NCBI GenBank assembly: GCA_964017185.1
Contig: OZ024869.1
Location: 70,216,315 to 70,280,314, forward strand
Direction: 5' to 3'
Length of the DNA stretch: 64,000 nt
Source of the DNA: Rugalucina vietnamica
Taxonomy: Eukaryota > Mollusca > Bivalvia > Lucinida > Lucinidae
The notes under the pieces were generated by a model. The model did no database searches, was not told the origin of the DNA, and saw only the letters and a list, made by a program, of their open reading frames with translations. The position numbers were made by a program, and so were the translations under genes. Positions 32,967-44,987 of the stretch are shown in pieces. Within the stretch, counting starts at the first letter, position 1. Each line of letters starts with the position of its first letter.

Positions 32967-33155
32967 TATCAATGCGGAAACATGTCCATGAAAAGTATAT
33001 CCACTTCAACCCCCTTTTATATAGAAAAAATGGGGTTTGCATGGATATACCTAGTTTTCTTTCTATCTTTTTCTTTTTTTTTATCCAAAACATAGATTGT
33101 GGGTACTCGTTAGAACCGCCTCGGCGAGTCGGTTCTAACGTGTACCCACAGTCAT
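32967..33155 (-). mobile_element. MITE family M2, reverse, truncated after the hairpin
   Basis: It starts gaaacatgtccatgaaaagt, passes the AAAATGGGG and GGATATACCTA motifs, and ends just after the GAACCGCCTCGGCGAG hairpin. Confidence 0.8.
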
Positions 33156-33490
33156 CTTTTAGCAAACATATAGAAAATATTTAAAAGATTTCCAATGTTT
33201 GCGTCTGTAAATAAATCGCTGTATATTGCATTGGCAATTCTTCGTAATGTCATGGTAGTGGTGTTTACGTTATATAAGGTATATTTTGAAGCAAGTTTTA
33301 CACAATAAAATCGTTTTAAATTTGAAATTAATTTTCTAGTCTATCATGTCTATAATAAGCACTGATATTCCCATCGGTTTTCTGTGACTAGAATGAAATA
33401 GTGAAATTTTAGCGAAGATTAGATTGACAAGCTAAAACGTCTTAGTAACATAAGTTGCGTCTCAGGATATTAGATAAATATTTGATTCGC

Positions 33491-33516
33491 AGAGAGAGAG
33501 AGAGAGAGAGAGAGAG
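33491..33516. repeat. (GA)n microsatellite
   Basis: 13 units. It sits at the position homologous to the purine repeats at 50502 and 57003. Confidence 0.95.
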
Positions 33517-33724
33517 TATTGAACTTTCCTTTTTTAATTAATATACACACTGGCATTAAGTACATATCGGAAACGTTTCCTAAATTATACCGTCAAGAAT
33601 TATCTCATTAATGGGTTATGACAAGTGCTACTCTCTCGGCAATAAAAACGATAGAACAATTGTGTCATCTTGTAATATTCTCGAAAATATTGGTTCTAAG
33701 AAATCAATCCAAAGAAAGGTTGCG

Positions 33725-34048
33725 GCCGTGTAAAATCGATTTAAACCCGCCAGTATCTTTGTGTTACTGATCGTTCCAAGTCGATACTTCTGTGGTGGTT
33801 CTTTTTGTTTTATGTCTTGGTGTTTAAAATATTTTTGTGCTGTTGGCGCCTTATGTATGTTTGCATATTTTTAGTTAAGTTAAGGTAACTGAGTGGCCAC
33901 TTATTGGGAAAATAGCTGCTCATTCGGCTTACGAGGTGTTTTCATGGTATAAGTACTTGATTGTTGGTTTGGTTTTTCCCACCTTGGTTTTTGGAGTGGG
34001 AGTCTTTTTCTGATTGCGCCTTTTCCTGATCTTTGCCTACTTGTACTT
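33725..34048 (+). mobile_element. MITE family M3 insertion with empty-site evidence
   Basis: It carries the M3 left arm (ACTGATCGTTCC, GTAACTGAGTGGCC, AATAGCTGCTC, TTTTTGGAGTGGGAG). The flanking DNA is continuous in the paralogous copies near 50853 and 57437, which lack these 324 bp. Confidence 0.85.
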
Positions 34049-34365
34049 TTTCCAAATATATTCAGACATACAAATATTCTGAATATTGCCATAAAAAGCT
34101 GGTAACGTCTTTGGGAATTGTAAGACAACGCAACAATCAATGAACACGGTATTGCGTTATTTAGAGGAGTAGAAAATATATTGTATTGTATTATATTAAA
34201 AAAAAAATATCTTTATTGCTACCCACACCATTCACCAAGTTGTGAATATTTCCACCTTAAGTAATTAGTATTCTCATACCAAATGTAGCATGTTCATGTA
34301 TGTGCCACCTATTTGCGACGGCGTTGCGACGAGACAGGGTGAATGGCAAGACGACCGCAGAAGCT

Positions 34366-34915
34366 GAAAGGCCTAGGGCGTTTAAGGCCTGTTTTTGTCT
34401 TCAGATTTTGTTTAAAAATTTTGGAATGAAGGTGAGAAAACTATTCCTAAAAACAGCCACATGTCTCGTCTTTTAAAAGCACAACAAGTACTTCATTTAT
34501 CGCAGAAGAACCATAGAAAGAGCACATTTTGCAATTTTTGGTGTATTTTTGACCATTTCTGAATACACTTTAAATTTTAATTTTTAAGTGCCGGCCCACA
34601 CGACGAACAAAATGATACTTTGCATACACAATCTCTGGATGATACTTCATAATTATTTCATAATAAGAAATTGTTCGTCGCGTGGGCCGTTTGCTGAAAA
34701 TGATGTTAAATGTAGAAAAACAGACCCAAAATGGCAAAAAGTGGTATTTCTATGCTTTTCGGAGCGTTGCCATGGCAAAATGTGTAATTTGACTGTGAAA
34801 GTTGTGCTAGAATTTATAAGCAGGGTCTTATGCCTTCTATTTGCAATATTTTACTCCTAAAAATTCCAAACCAACGCTTGAGACCAAATTCAGCCTTAAA
34901 TCTCCTAGGCCTTTC
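34366..34915. mobile_element. TIR MITE with internal hairpin
   Basis: 550 bp. The ends GAAAGGCCTAGG...TTTAAGGC and their complement lie at 34366-34390 and 34892-34915. An inner pair of arms (GCCCACACGACGAACAA at 34594-34610; TTGTTCGTCGCGTGGGC at 34671-34687) forms a second palindrome. Paralogous units near 51205 and 58495 read through this position without it. Confidence 0.8.
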
Positions 34916-34932
34916 CTCGACTCAGGCTGTAT

Positions 34933-34998
34933 ATATCGTGTGACGTGTATTTATGCAATAATTCCTCTTATTGCATAAATACCCGTGTCACACGATAT
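34933..34998. repeat. Near-perfect hairpin
   Basis: Arms of about 29 bp (ATATCGTGTGAC, GTGTATTTATGCAATAA) with a 6-base loop. Confidence 0.9.
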
Positions 34999-35253
34999 TA
35001 ACAATCGTAAATTTATTAAGAGAAAGCCGCGCATTATTATTACAATTCACGCGCGCACGTGCTGTTAATACATGGCTTTTACTTATGCTCGTTACCGGGT
35101 GCCACGCAAAGCACGTACTAATAATGAGAAACTGAAGTCGGCCAGGCACGGGCATAACGATGAAAACTTTTACGAGTATGAAAATGTGATGAGGCTATAA
35201 AATATAGTGCGCCATAATTTCTTTCGTCGGTGCAGAATTTATGCAATAATAGC

Positions 35254-35392
35254 GATCAAAAATGATTTTGTCATTCATTAACATTCGCTAGGTCCCTCGG
35301 GGAGCGTTGAAAAGCTCGGGCTACGCCCACGGATTTCACCCCCCCCCCTCGGGACCTAGCGAATGTTAATGAATGGAAAATCATGTTTGATC
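35254..35392. repeat. Palindromic repeat with GC-rich centre
   Basis: The arms (GATCAAAAATGATTTT..., CATTCGCTAGGTCCCTCGGG) pair over about 49 bp. The centre is a GC-rich loop with a C9 run. Confidence 0.85.
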
Positions 35393-35414
35393 CCTATATT
35401 AAAATGCGTATACT

Positions 35415-35990
35415 TTAAGGGATTGACTGTTAAAATTGACTAGAGCGCTCATACGACTCGCAGTTATGTTTGTTTAATAGGTATGATTTCTTCAGTAAGG
35501 TTATAACAAAGACAACAATTATCAAGCATAGCTCTATACACAGTTGTAATAGATGTAGTAAAATTATGCTCAGAACAACATACTAGTTTGTTTAATTTAA
35601 CTAAATGTTCAAATTTCTCCTTAAATCTCTCCATGATTATAAGTTACGTGACACGAGTATTGATTGCAAAACATTTTACAGATGCAATGCTGTCAAAGCA
35701 TTTTACAGCATGGTGATATTGAATATACATGTATTTTATAATTACATCTTTCTAAAGTCCAGCATGGGTATCTGTTTTAAGCTATTTAAAATTCAGAAAG
35801 TTGTGTTTTCAGAACATTATGTTTTCTTGCTCGACCAGTTTGTTTAAAGCAGCTGTAGATTTCTTTAGCAAGCACACCTTAACTCATGTATCTTTAATCA
35901 TAATACAATATCCAGGCTATATTTTATTATTTAGCATTGAAGGAGAAAAAATACAATCGCTACATTTGGTATTGTCCTTCCATTTCATTC
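35415..35990 (+). repeat. Segmental duplication landmark f, copy 1
   Basis: Similar to 52650-52930 and 60440-60810: gactgttaaaattgac, agcgctca and the aactaaatgttc...ctccttaaatctc block. Short reading frames here are not conserved (stop codons differ between copies). Confidence 0.65.
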
Positions 35991-36330
35991 GATAATGATA
36001 ATTTCGTTTTTGTTACGAATAGCTTTATTTTACTCTTCTCAGAAGGTATGATTTTCTATGTATGCACAGTAGACGTTATAACCATAAGTAAGCTTTAACT
36101 GATGCCAATTTAAAACAGTGCATTGCATGCATAAAACATAGTTTTACAATGAATAATTTCCTGTAAGCTTAACTACGAAACCAAGCACCCAATCGGGACG
36201 TCTAATCACTTTATGTCAGTGTTTCTACAGGTTCATAAATTCTGTCATTTGAGACGAAGGCCAATAATGACAGTGAGCCTTGATGATGAAAAGTTTGAAT
36301 AAAGGTTAAGCTGTCTTTAAAATCCTAACC

Positions 36331-37303
36331 AGCCCCAAGGTTATGAAACATTTTTCATGCTCAGCTCAGCTGAGACTAAAATATATCCTGCTCATTAATG
36401 TTAAAATACCAGCAATTGTTGGCAATTACAAGGACTTATGTGGTCACTGTATGTACATGTTTGAAGATTTACCTGTATAAAAGAGCATTGTTTATTTTTG
36501 TCAACAATGTTACATTCTTTAGCATGCTTTATCATGGGGCTGTTGAATATGATGCAAATACATGGATTTGTGTATGCATGATTGTGAAATGAGTGGTCAG
36601 CTCAGAGCAAGAGATTCATTTTTCAGTTACTTCCGGGTTGAAATCGTCGGACCCATTTTTCTTAGCTTTTTGAAAGACATGAGCCAGAATTTTCGATGTA
36701 GTCATTGACTTCAATTATATAAGAACCTGAAACCAAAGACATGTCATCTTTCAGCTAACAATAAGCGCACACGAGCCGCCCCATACCCGCTTTGAGAATT
36801 TTCCAGAAAAAAAAAAACATGTTGGCGCTAACTTTTCCCAGAGAAATACATTTCCATGACCCCAAAATAATCGTCAGTTTTGCAGATTATGTATCCTAGA
36901 CATGTAGGCTTTGTGTAATTTTTATTCAAATGCATTCCATTTTCCGGGAAATAGGTCCCACGAAAGCCAGTTACATTTCCAATTCTTAACCAAGCTATTT
37001 AAGATTTTAAAGGAATAACTATATTGAGTCATTCCTAGTATCTTTGACGTCTATTAGCAATAATTGCACATCATCATTTGATTGAAAGATTAAAAAAAAA
37101 AAACAATAGATGTCTGTTTAACATACCCCATCCACTCATGTCAATATTGACGAATTCTTAACATTTATAAGCAGAATGAATTGCTATTTTTGAGTTTTGA
37201 ACCGGAACTATCCACTAATTTTGACTATTTCAACATTTATGATCAGTTGTAATTGCATGCTCAGCAGCTGAGCTGAGCTTGAAAAATGTTTTATGTCCCC
37301 AGG
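36331..37303. mobile_element. MITE M4 ends flanking dispersed repeat copy 2
   Basis: The left end CAGCCCCAAGGTTATGAAAC...GCTCAGCTCAGCTGAG and its complement at 37258-37303 resemble the M4 element at 21433. Between them lies the 730-bp repeat also found at 341-1026. Confidence 0.75.
36427..37160 (+). repeat. Dispersed repeat, copy 2
   Basis: It aligns with 341-1026. Extra bases around 36625-36660 (acttccgggttgaaatcg) are absent from copy 1. Confidence 0.75.
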
Positions 37304-37699
37304 ACAAGTACAAAACTCTGTTATTTATACATTCTCATGACGATATAAACTGTCCTTGAGGGAAAATACAAACTTTACAAAAAAGTTTTTGGTTAATCGA
37401 AATACACAAACGTATTTGGCTAGTCTATAAATGGAGGTTAATCAGATATCTTAATGAAGAAAAACCTTTTATAGATTAACTGATCCTGTGAATTCAAAGA
37501 TGATGATATTTATACTAGAAATACTTATAACCATTAACCATCTCGCAAAGTAGTTACACATACTTTTAGATGTTGTAAGCACTAATAGGCTAGATCACCT
37601 CTGGTAAGTAGATACAGATTTGAATGTTATATTGTACGTAGTGTTCAGAACTATGATGGTACCGACTTAAAGCTAAATTCTAGTTGGCTGGGGCCGCGC

Positions 37700-39452
37700 A
37701 GCGTATTATTTCTGTGAGTCCTCGTTTTTGATTAATCAAGATGGTAATCATAATTTATTTCTTTGTCCGTGTTGGTTCATTGGCTTGTTAAAGATTAACA
37801 ACTAACTAAATGTTGTAAACCACTGCAGAAGCTGAGGGTGAGATTAGAGCCCATTAAAACCGGTTTAAGCCCGCCAGTAATTTTATATTACTGTTTGTGC
37901 TAAGGCGATACTTTTGCTGTAGTTATAATTGTCTTATGTTTTGGTGTGGAATGTTTGTACAGTTTGTACATTATGTACGTTTTCATATTTTTCGTTTAGC
38001 TCATTTATCTGAGTTGCCGCTTATTGGGAAATAACTGCTGGATCGGCTTACGATATGTTCTCTTAGTATAAGTACCTGAGTTTTCCGACCTGGTTTTTGG
38101 AGTGGGAATTTCTTTCTGTTTGACCCTTTTCCTGATCATTGCCTACCTTTACCTTTTCATGACACGAGCACTGTGGATTAACGCTGAAATTGGTTGTATG
38201 CATAATAAATCATATTGTTAAAAGCCGTATTGATTGACACTGAGCGTTTATACTGTTTTCTTTTTGTTGTATATCTCTTGCTCTCCATGGGAACAAACTA
38301 TAAAAACAATAAATGCATTGCAGCCTTGATGCTTGGCCACTCATTACAACAGAGCTAAGCACAATCATTCAAGTCTCGACTTCTTCATGCTGGCGCTCTT
38401 ATATATCATTTTGATTCTTCGCTAGGCGCTGAAATATCATCTGTACTATTTTCTGAGGTCGCCATCAAAATAGTATCACGGCTGTTTGAATGGCAGAGAC
38501 GCTCTCTCGAGACAGGCCGATGACATGATAAAATTATGGCATAAATTTGTCACGTTCAGATATCACTAAATTAATTGTCTGGACGGAGTAGGGAGACAGT
38601 AATCTTGTTAACCTTATACTCAGATGTGATAGCACCAACAGTTTTGGGTAAATAACACACATGATTGATATCTGAAAAAAAATCTTAAAACACTATTTTA
38701 ACAAATAATTGTCTTTGAAATTTCATTGTTGAAGGAAATGGTCAATAAGTAGGCTTCTGCGTTTAGCTTTGTAGAGATTTATTTCAATTATTGTGTTTTT
38801 GGATACGTTTGAATGACTTGTTTGATGGCTTCAAGATAATGCGATCGACAAAATCAGTGACACAATTTGCAATCTCATTTCCCGTTTACGAGACATCTGT
38901 GTCACGTTTATTACTAACTGACCATAATTTGCTTCCTCTTCTGCGTTAGGCATCATAATGCGATGATTTCATCCAGTTTCTTTTCCGTATGAAAGCAGTG
39001 TTACAGACGACATTTGTCTATTGTGGTAACCAAGACAAGTAGAGCGGGAAAATCCAGTCAAAACGAAATGCCATGATGCACTGAAAATCACTAAGGACTG
39101 AAAAAGGTACAAGTAGGCAAAGATCAGGAAAAGGCGCAATCAGAAAGAGATTCCCACTCCAAAAACCGAGGTGGGAAAAAACCAAACTAACAATCAGGTA
39201 CTTATACCATGAAACATATCGTAAGCCGAATGAGCAGCTATTTTCCCAATAGGTGGCCACTCAGTTACCTTAATTAAAAATATGAAAACATACATAAGGC
39301 GCCAACAGCACATAAAAAAATTTAAACACCAAGACATAAAACAAAATGAACCACCACAGAAGTATCGCCTTGGAACGATCAGTAACACAAAGTTACTGGC
39401 GGGCTTAAACCGGTTTTACAGGTACCTAACCTCACCCTCAGCTTCTGCAGTG
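37700..39452. mobile_element. Long-TIR element of family M3, most complete copy
   Basis: The left arm (37826-38165) starts CTGCAGAAGCTGAGGGTGAG, then AAACCGGTTTAAGCCCGCC, GAGTTGCCGC and GGAGTGGGAA. The right arm (39105-39452) is its complement, giving TIRs of about 330 bp. The middle includes DNA that also belongs to the segmental duplication (38195-38600), so the two arms may be separate insertions. Confidence 0.65.
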
Positions 39453-39689
39453 ATTCAGTGATATACAAGAAATAAGAAAAATCATATTAAGAAAATACTA
39501 AACATGGATACTAACGTTTAACATGAATAACGGAAAGCTGGGCGAGCAGCTATTGAAGGTATTAGGTGGTCACAGTGCTAGCTTGGACAGAACAAGTAAA
39601 ATGCAGAGGGCTAAGTGAACAGCCAAATTATATTCGGGTGGCCACAAAGCCATGCAACATGAAACTCGTAATTGGAGTACCTTTGATAA

Positions 39690-39795
39690 GTATGAGCCAC
39701 AACAGTAGTACCGCCTTGGTACGGTCAGTTAAAAATAACTGGGGGCTTAAACCGGTATTACAGGATCCTAACCTCACCCTCAGCTTCTGCCATGG
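39690..39795 (-). mobile_element. MITE family M3 terminal fragment
   Basis: The reverse-orientation end with ccgccttggtacggtcag, gggcttaaaccggt and CTCACCCTCAGCTTCTGC. Confidence 0.75.
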
Positions 39796-40006
39796 TTCAA
39801 CATACTGAACTTCTGTGCACCTAACTGCCATGGGAAATAACACAGAATTTCCGTCAAATAAGCTTAATCCGATTAAAGAAGTTATGTCCCTGTAGACCGT
39901 CGAAACGATATACCTGAGTTTCACCGATAATTGGTTACCTGTAGCTAGTGTGAGAGTTTTGTCTGATAATTAATTTACCTGTATTTTCCTTACCTGCGCC
40001 AAGAGG

Positions 40007-40019
40007 GCGAGAATCTCGC
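40007..40019. repeat. Possible 13-bp target duplication, left
   Basis: GCGAGAATCTCGC, itself palindromic around a central A. The same 13-mer occurs at 44677-44689, flanking the foldback element. Confidence 0.55.
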
Positions 40020-40028
40020 ACGGGTGCA

Positions 40029-40189
40029 GGACATTTCGTCTAAAACCATTTCGTCTAAAAACCATTTCGTCTAAAGGACATTTCGTCTAAAAGACATTTC
40101 GTCTAAAGGACATTTCGTCTAATGGACATTTGGTCTAATGGACATTTGGTCTAAAGGACATTTCGTCTAATGGACAATTCGTCTAAAAA
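40029..40189 (+). repeat. 15-bp terminal array, left
   Basis: About 11 units of GGACATTTCGTCTAA with variants (TTTGGTC, GACAATTCG). Confidence 0.9.
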
Positions 40190-40198
40190 ATCAAGTGG

Positions 40199-40260
40199 GT
40201 GCGACATTTGGTCTAAAAAAAGTTAAGAAAAAATAAGAATTTTTAGACCAAATGTCGCAC
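40199..40260. repeat. Hairpin inside the left end of the foldback
   Basis: Perfect 21-bp arms that include GTGCGACATTTGGTC, with a 20-base A-rich loop. Confidence 0.9.
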
Positions 40261-42600
40261 CTGACTGGAAATCAATTTCAGATATGTGACTTGAAATATT
40301 TATTTATCATTTCTGTTTACCTGCAAGCTTATGGTGACAATACATGTATCTTGATCTATCTTAACTGGTCATTAGCTCACCTGAGCCGTCAGGCTCACAA
40401 GGTGAGCTTATAGTATACCCATGCTCCGTCGTCCGTCCGTCCGTCCGTCGTCCGTCCGTCGTCCGTCCGTCCGTCCGTCGTCCACCATTTTCAAAGATCT
40501 TCTTCTCTGAAACAGCTTGGCCAATCAAAGCCAAATTTTACATGAAGCATCTATGGGAAGGGGGAACCAATGTGTATATAAATAATCCAGGTCACATGAC
40601 CAAGATGGCCGCCATGCCCATATATGGTAAAAACCCTTCAAAAATCTTCTTCTCCGGAACCACTGGACCGATTTCAACCAAACTTGGCATGAAGCATCGA
40701 TGACTCAAGTACTACAATGTGTATATAAATCATGACCTTGCGGTGACCTTGACCTATTTTACGGCAAGGTCAACATAGGTCGCCTTTGCATTTGAATGGG
40801 AAAAATTGTTAAATTGTCATTTAAAGGAAAAATCTTGCAGAAAATGAGCAGTAGGACTGAATATTAATGATTCTGAAAAAAATTGGGCACCAGGGGCTCA
40901 TCCGCCCCCACCCCGGGGCAATATACATGTATATTATCATAATATTCAAACATCTTCTTCTCTGAAACCGCTTGGCCAATCAAAGCCAAATTTTACATGA
41001 AGCATCTATGGGAAGGGGTAATCAATGTTAGTATAAATAATCCAGGTCACATGACCAAGATGGCCGCGATGCCCATATATGGTAAAAACCCTTCAAAAAT
41101 CTTCTTCTCCAGAACAGGTGGATCGATTTCAAAGAAACTTGGCATGAAGCATCGATGGCTCAAGCACTACAATGTGTATATAAATCATGACCCTGTGATG
41201 ACCTTGACTTGTTTTACGGCAAGGTCAACATAGGTCGCCAATGCATTTGAATGGAGAAAACTTTTAAAATGTCATTTAAAGTCATATAAAGTGAAAGTCT
41301 GGCAGGAAATGGGCAGTAGGACTGAATATTAATGATTCTGAAAAAAATTGGACCCCAGGGGCTCATTTGCCCCCACCCCGGGGCAATATACATGTATATT
41401 ACCATAATATTCAAACATCATCTCCTCTGAAACCGCTTGGCCAATCAAAGCCAAATTTTATGTGAAGCATCAATAGGAAGGGGTAATCAATGTATATATA
41501 AATAATCCAGGTCACATGACCAAGATGGCCGCGATGCCCATATATGGTAAAAACCCTTCAAAAATCTTCTTCTCAAGAACAGGTGGATCAATTTCAAAGA
41601 AACTTGGCATGAAGCATTGATGGCTGAAGTACTACAATGTGCATATAAATCATGACCCTGTGATGACCTTGACCTTTTTTTACGGCAAGGTCAACATAGG
41701 TCGCCAATGCATTTGAATAGGGAAAACTTTTAAAATGTCATTTTAAGTGAAAGTCTTGCAGGAAATGGGCAGTAGGACTGAATATTAATGATTCTGAAAA
41801 AAATTTGACCCCAGGGGCTCATCTGCCCCCACCCCGGGGCAATATGTACATGTATATTACCATAATATTCAAACATCTTCTCCTCTGAAACCGCTTGGCG
41901 AATCAAAGCCAAATTGTATGTGAAGCATCTATGGAATGGGGGAATTAATGTATATATAAATTATCTAGTTCACATAACCAAGATGGCTGCCATGCCCATA
42001 ATGGTAAAACCCTTCAAAAATCTTCTCCGAATTTTGAGGACCGATTTCAAAGAAACTTGGTACGAAGCACCAATGGCTGAAGTACTACAATGTATATATA
42101 AATCATGACCCTGTGGTGACCTTGACCTATTTTACGACAAGGTCAACATAGGTCGCCAATGCATTGGAATGGGAAAACTTTTAAAAAGTCATTTGAGGTG
42201 AAAATCTTGCAGGAAATGGGTAGTAGGACTAAATATTAATGATTCTGAAAAATAAATAGACCTCCGGGGCAATATACATGTATATTACCATAATATTCAA
42301 ACATCTTCTCCTTTAAAACCACTTGGCCAATTGAAGCCAAATTTTATGTGAAGCATCTATAGGATGGGGGAACCAAATTGAATGTGTATATTAATAATAA
42401 TCTAAGTCACATGACCAAGATTGCCACCATGCCCATATATGGTAAAAACCCTTCAAATATCTTCTTCTCTGAAACCAATAGATTGATTTTAATGAAACTT
42501 GGCGTGAAGCATCCATGGACAGAATATTGATTATTCTGAAAAAAGAAAACGGCCCAAGGGCTTCATCTGCCCCTGCACTGGGGTTAAATACCATAATATT

Positions 42601-42830
42601 CAAACATGTTTATTGGTATATGCAGCAGACTCAGGTGAGCGTGTACAGGACCATTGGTCCTCTGGTTATGAGCAGTTATCAAACTGGTAGCTATAATGCA
42701 GTGTTTAGGATTAGTTTTGGTCCATTGTTGTCTGTTGAAGTTGTTGACTGGTAAATAATACCAGAGGACCAATGGTCCTGTAAACGCTCACCTGAGATCT
42801 GTTGTACGTATATACCAATAAACATGTTTG
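42601..42830. repeat. Central inverted repeat of the foldback
   Basis: Arms CAAACATGTTTATTGGTATA...GGACCATTGGTCCTCTGG and the complement, around a single-copy centre of about 75 bp (about 42665-42750). Confidence 0.85.
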
Positions 42831-44454
42831 CATATTATGGAAAAAAGCCCCAGTAAAGGGGCAGATGATTCCCTGGTGTCCATTATTTTTCTTCATAATA
42901 ATCAATATCCTGTCCATTTGCCAATTGCCTGCAAGTCTTTCCCTTCAACAAACAAATAACAGTTATCCCCATTCAAAGGCATAGGCAACCTATGTTGACC
43001 TTGTTGTAAAATAGGTCAAGGTCATCACAGGGTCATGATTTATATATACATTGTAGTCCTTAAGCCATTGATGTTTCATGCCAAGTTTTGTTGAAATCGG
43101 TCCACCGGTTCCAGAGAAGAAGATTTTGGAAGGGTTTGTACCATATATGGGCATGGCGGCCATCTTGGTCATGTGACCTGGATCATTTATATACACATTG
43201 GTTCCCTCATTCTATAAATGCTTCACATAAAATTTGGCTTTGATTGGCCAAGTGGTTTTAGAGAAGAAGATGTTTGAATATTTTGGTAATATACATGTAT
43301 ATTGCCCCGGATAGGGGCATATGAGCCCCATGGGTCCAATTTTTTCTTCAGAATCATTAATATTCAGTCAAACTACCCATTCCTGCAAGATTTTCACCTC
43401 AAATTACTTTTTAAAAGTTTTCCCCATTCAAATGCATAGGTGACCTATGTTGACCTTGCCATAAAAAAGGTCAAGGTCATCACAGGGTCATGTTTTATGT
43501 ACACATTGTAGTACTTGAGCCATCAATGCTCCATGCCAAGTTTCTTTGAAATCAGTGTACCGGTTCCGGAGAAGAAGATTTTGGAAGGGTTTTTACCATA
43601 TATGGGCATGGCGGCCATCTTGGTTATGTGACCTTGATTATTTATTATACACATTGGTTACCCCTTCCTATTGATGCTTCACATAAAATTTGGCTTTAAT
43701 TGGCCAAGCGGTTTCAGAGGAGATGATGTTTGAATATTATGATAATATACATGTATATTGCCCCGGGGTGGGGGCATATGAGCCCCTGGGGTGCAAATTT
43801 TTTCAGAATCATTAATATTCAGTCCTACTGCCCATTTCCTGCAAGACTTTTACTTAAAATGACATTTTAAAAGTTTTCCCCATTCAAATGCATTGACGAC
43901 CTATGTTGACCTTGCTGTAAAATAGGTCAAGGTCATCACAGGGCCATGATTTATATACACATTAAAGTGCTTGAGCCATCGACGCTTCATGCTAAGTTTC
44001 GTTGAAATCGGTTCACCGGTTCTGGAGAAGAAGATTTTTGAAGGGTTTTTACCATATATGGGCATTGCGGCCATCTTGGTCATGTGACCTGGATTTCTTA
44101 TATACACATTGGTTCCCCCTTCCTATAGATGCTTCATATAAAATTTGGCTTTGATTGGCCAAGTGGTTTCAGAGGAGAAGATCTTTGAAATTGTGGACGG
44201 ACGACGGACGACGGACGACGGACGGACGACGGACGGACGCCGGATCATGGCCATCCTATAAGCTCACCTTGTGAGCCTAACGGCTCAGGTGAGCTAAAAA
44301 GCATTATATATTTTTTTAATAAATGATGCTCCTGCAACATCACTGGAGGGATTGGCTACAATTTGTAATATCAAATAATAATATTGATATCCAATAAAAT
44401 ATTGTTCAAAAATATTTTCCTTATCAGTTATGTTTTAGACGAGTTTCAAACGAA

Positions 44455-44667
44455 TTTTAGACGAATTTAGACATTTTTAGACGAATTTTAGACGAAATGT
44501 CGTATTCGACGAAATGTCCATTAGACGAATTGTCCATTAGACCAGAGATAAATGTCCTTTAGACGAAATGTCATTTAGACGAAATGTCTTTTAGACGAAA
44601 TGTCCTTTAGACGAAATGTCCTTTAGACAAAATGGCTTTTAGACGAAATGGTTTTAGACGAAATGTC
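44455..44667 (-). repeat. 15-bp terminal array, right
   Basis: About 10-12 units of TTAGACGAAATGTCC with length variants near the inner edge. Confidence 0.9.
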
Positions 44668-44821
44668 ACGCACAGAGCGAGAATCTCGCTTAATGGGTGA
44701 GATTTAGTAAGCCCGTTTTCCATGCTGACAGGACTCAACGGCTCAATCTGAATTTCGTTTCTTCATATAAAATGAAAATTTCATAAGAAAAAGAATTACA
44801 TTTTTAATCATTTAGCTCCAA

Positions 44822-44987
44822 ACATTGATTGTTGGGCACGCTCAGGTGCACGTTAGAACCGCTTCGGCAAGGCGGTTCTAACGAGTACTCACAATCTATG
44901 TTTTGGAACAAAAAATACCACAAATAGGTATACCCCTACAAACCCCAGTTTTTCTGTATAAAAGTGGGGTTCAAGTGGATATACATT
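44822..44987 (+). mobile_element. MITE family M2, partial copy
   Basis: Hairpin GTTAGAACCGCTTCGGCAAG and right arm, directly followed by a complete copy. Confidence 0.8.

Larger units (their letters stand above)
29106..39000 (+). repeat. Segmental duplication, copy 1 (interrupted)
   Basis: It contains, in order, landmarks that recur in later copies: 29110-29432, 29510-29810, 30800-31130, 33575-33724 plus 34049-34150, 35415-35860 and 38195-38600. MITEs of families M1, M2, M3 and M4 and a 172-bp insertion lie between them. No convincing protein gene is present. Confidence 0.7.
40020..44676. mobile_element. 4.66-kb nested foldback element
   Basis: The outer ends are tandem 15-bp arrays of GGACATTTCGTCTAA (40029-40189) and the complementary array (about 44455-44667). 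Inside are a CTCACCTGAGCC-type hairpin (40375-40416) and its complement (44257-44296), and GTCC-rich arrays (40430-40485, complement 44193-44240). Then come five diverged direct copies of a roughly 455-bp unit (40490-42600) and three inverted copies (42831-44190). The centre is another inverted repeat (42601-42830). No transposase is present. The small reading frames repeated in each unit are by-products of the repetition. Confidence 0.85.

Noticed and set aside
40029-40189. Regular short repeats as a possible CRISPR array
   Set aside because: The units are 15 bp with no unique spacers, inverted at the other end of a foldback, in a eukaryotic genome.
40490-44190. Repeated reading frames of 60-80 codons with KMAAMPIYGKNPSKIFF-like products on both strands
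   Set aside because: They are translations of the 455-bp repeat units of the foldback element. Their frames vary between units, and no start, domain or splice signal supports them.
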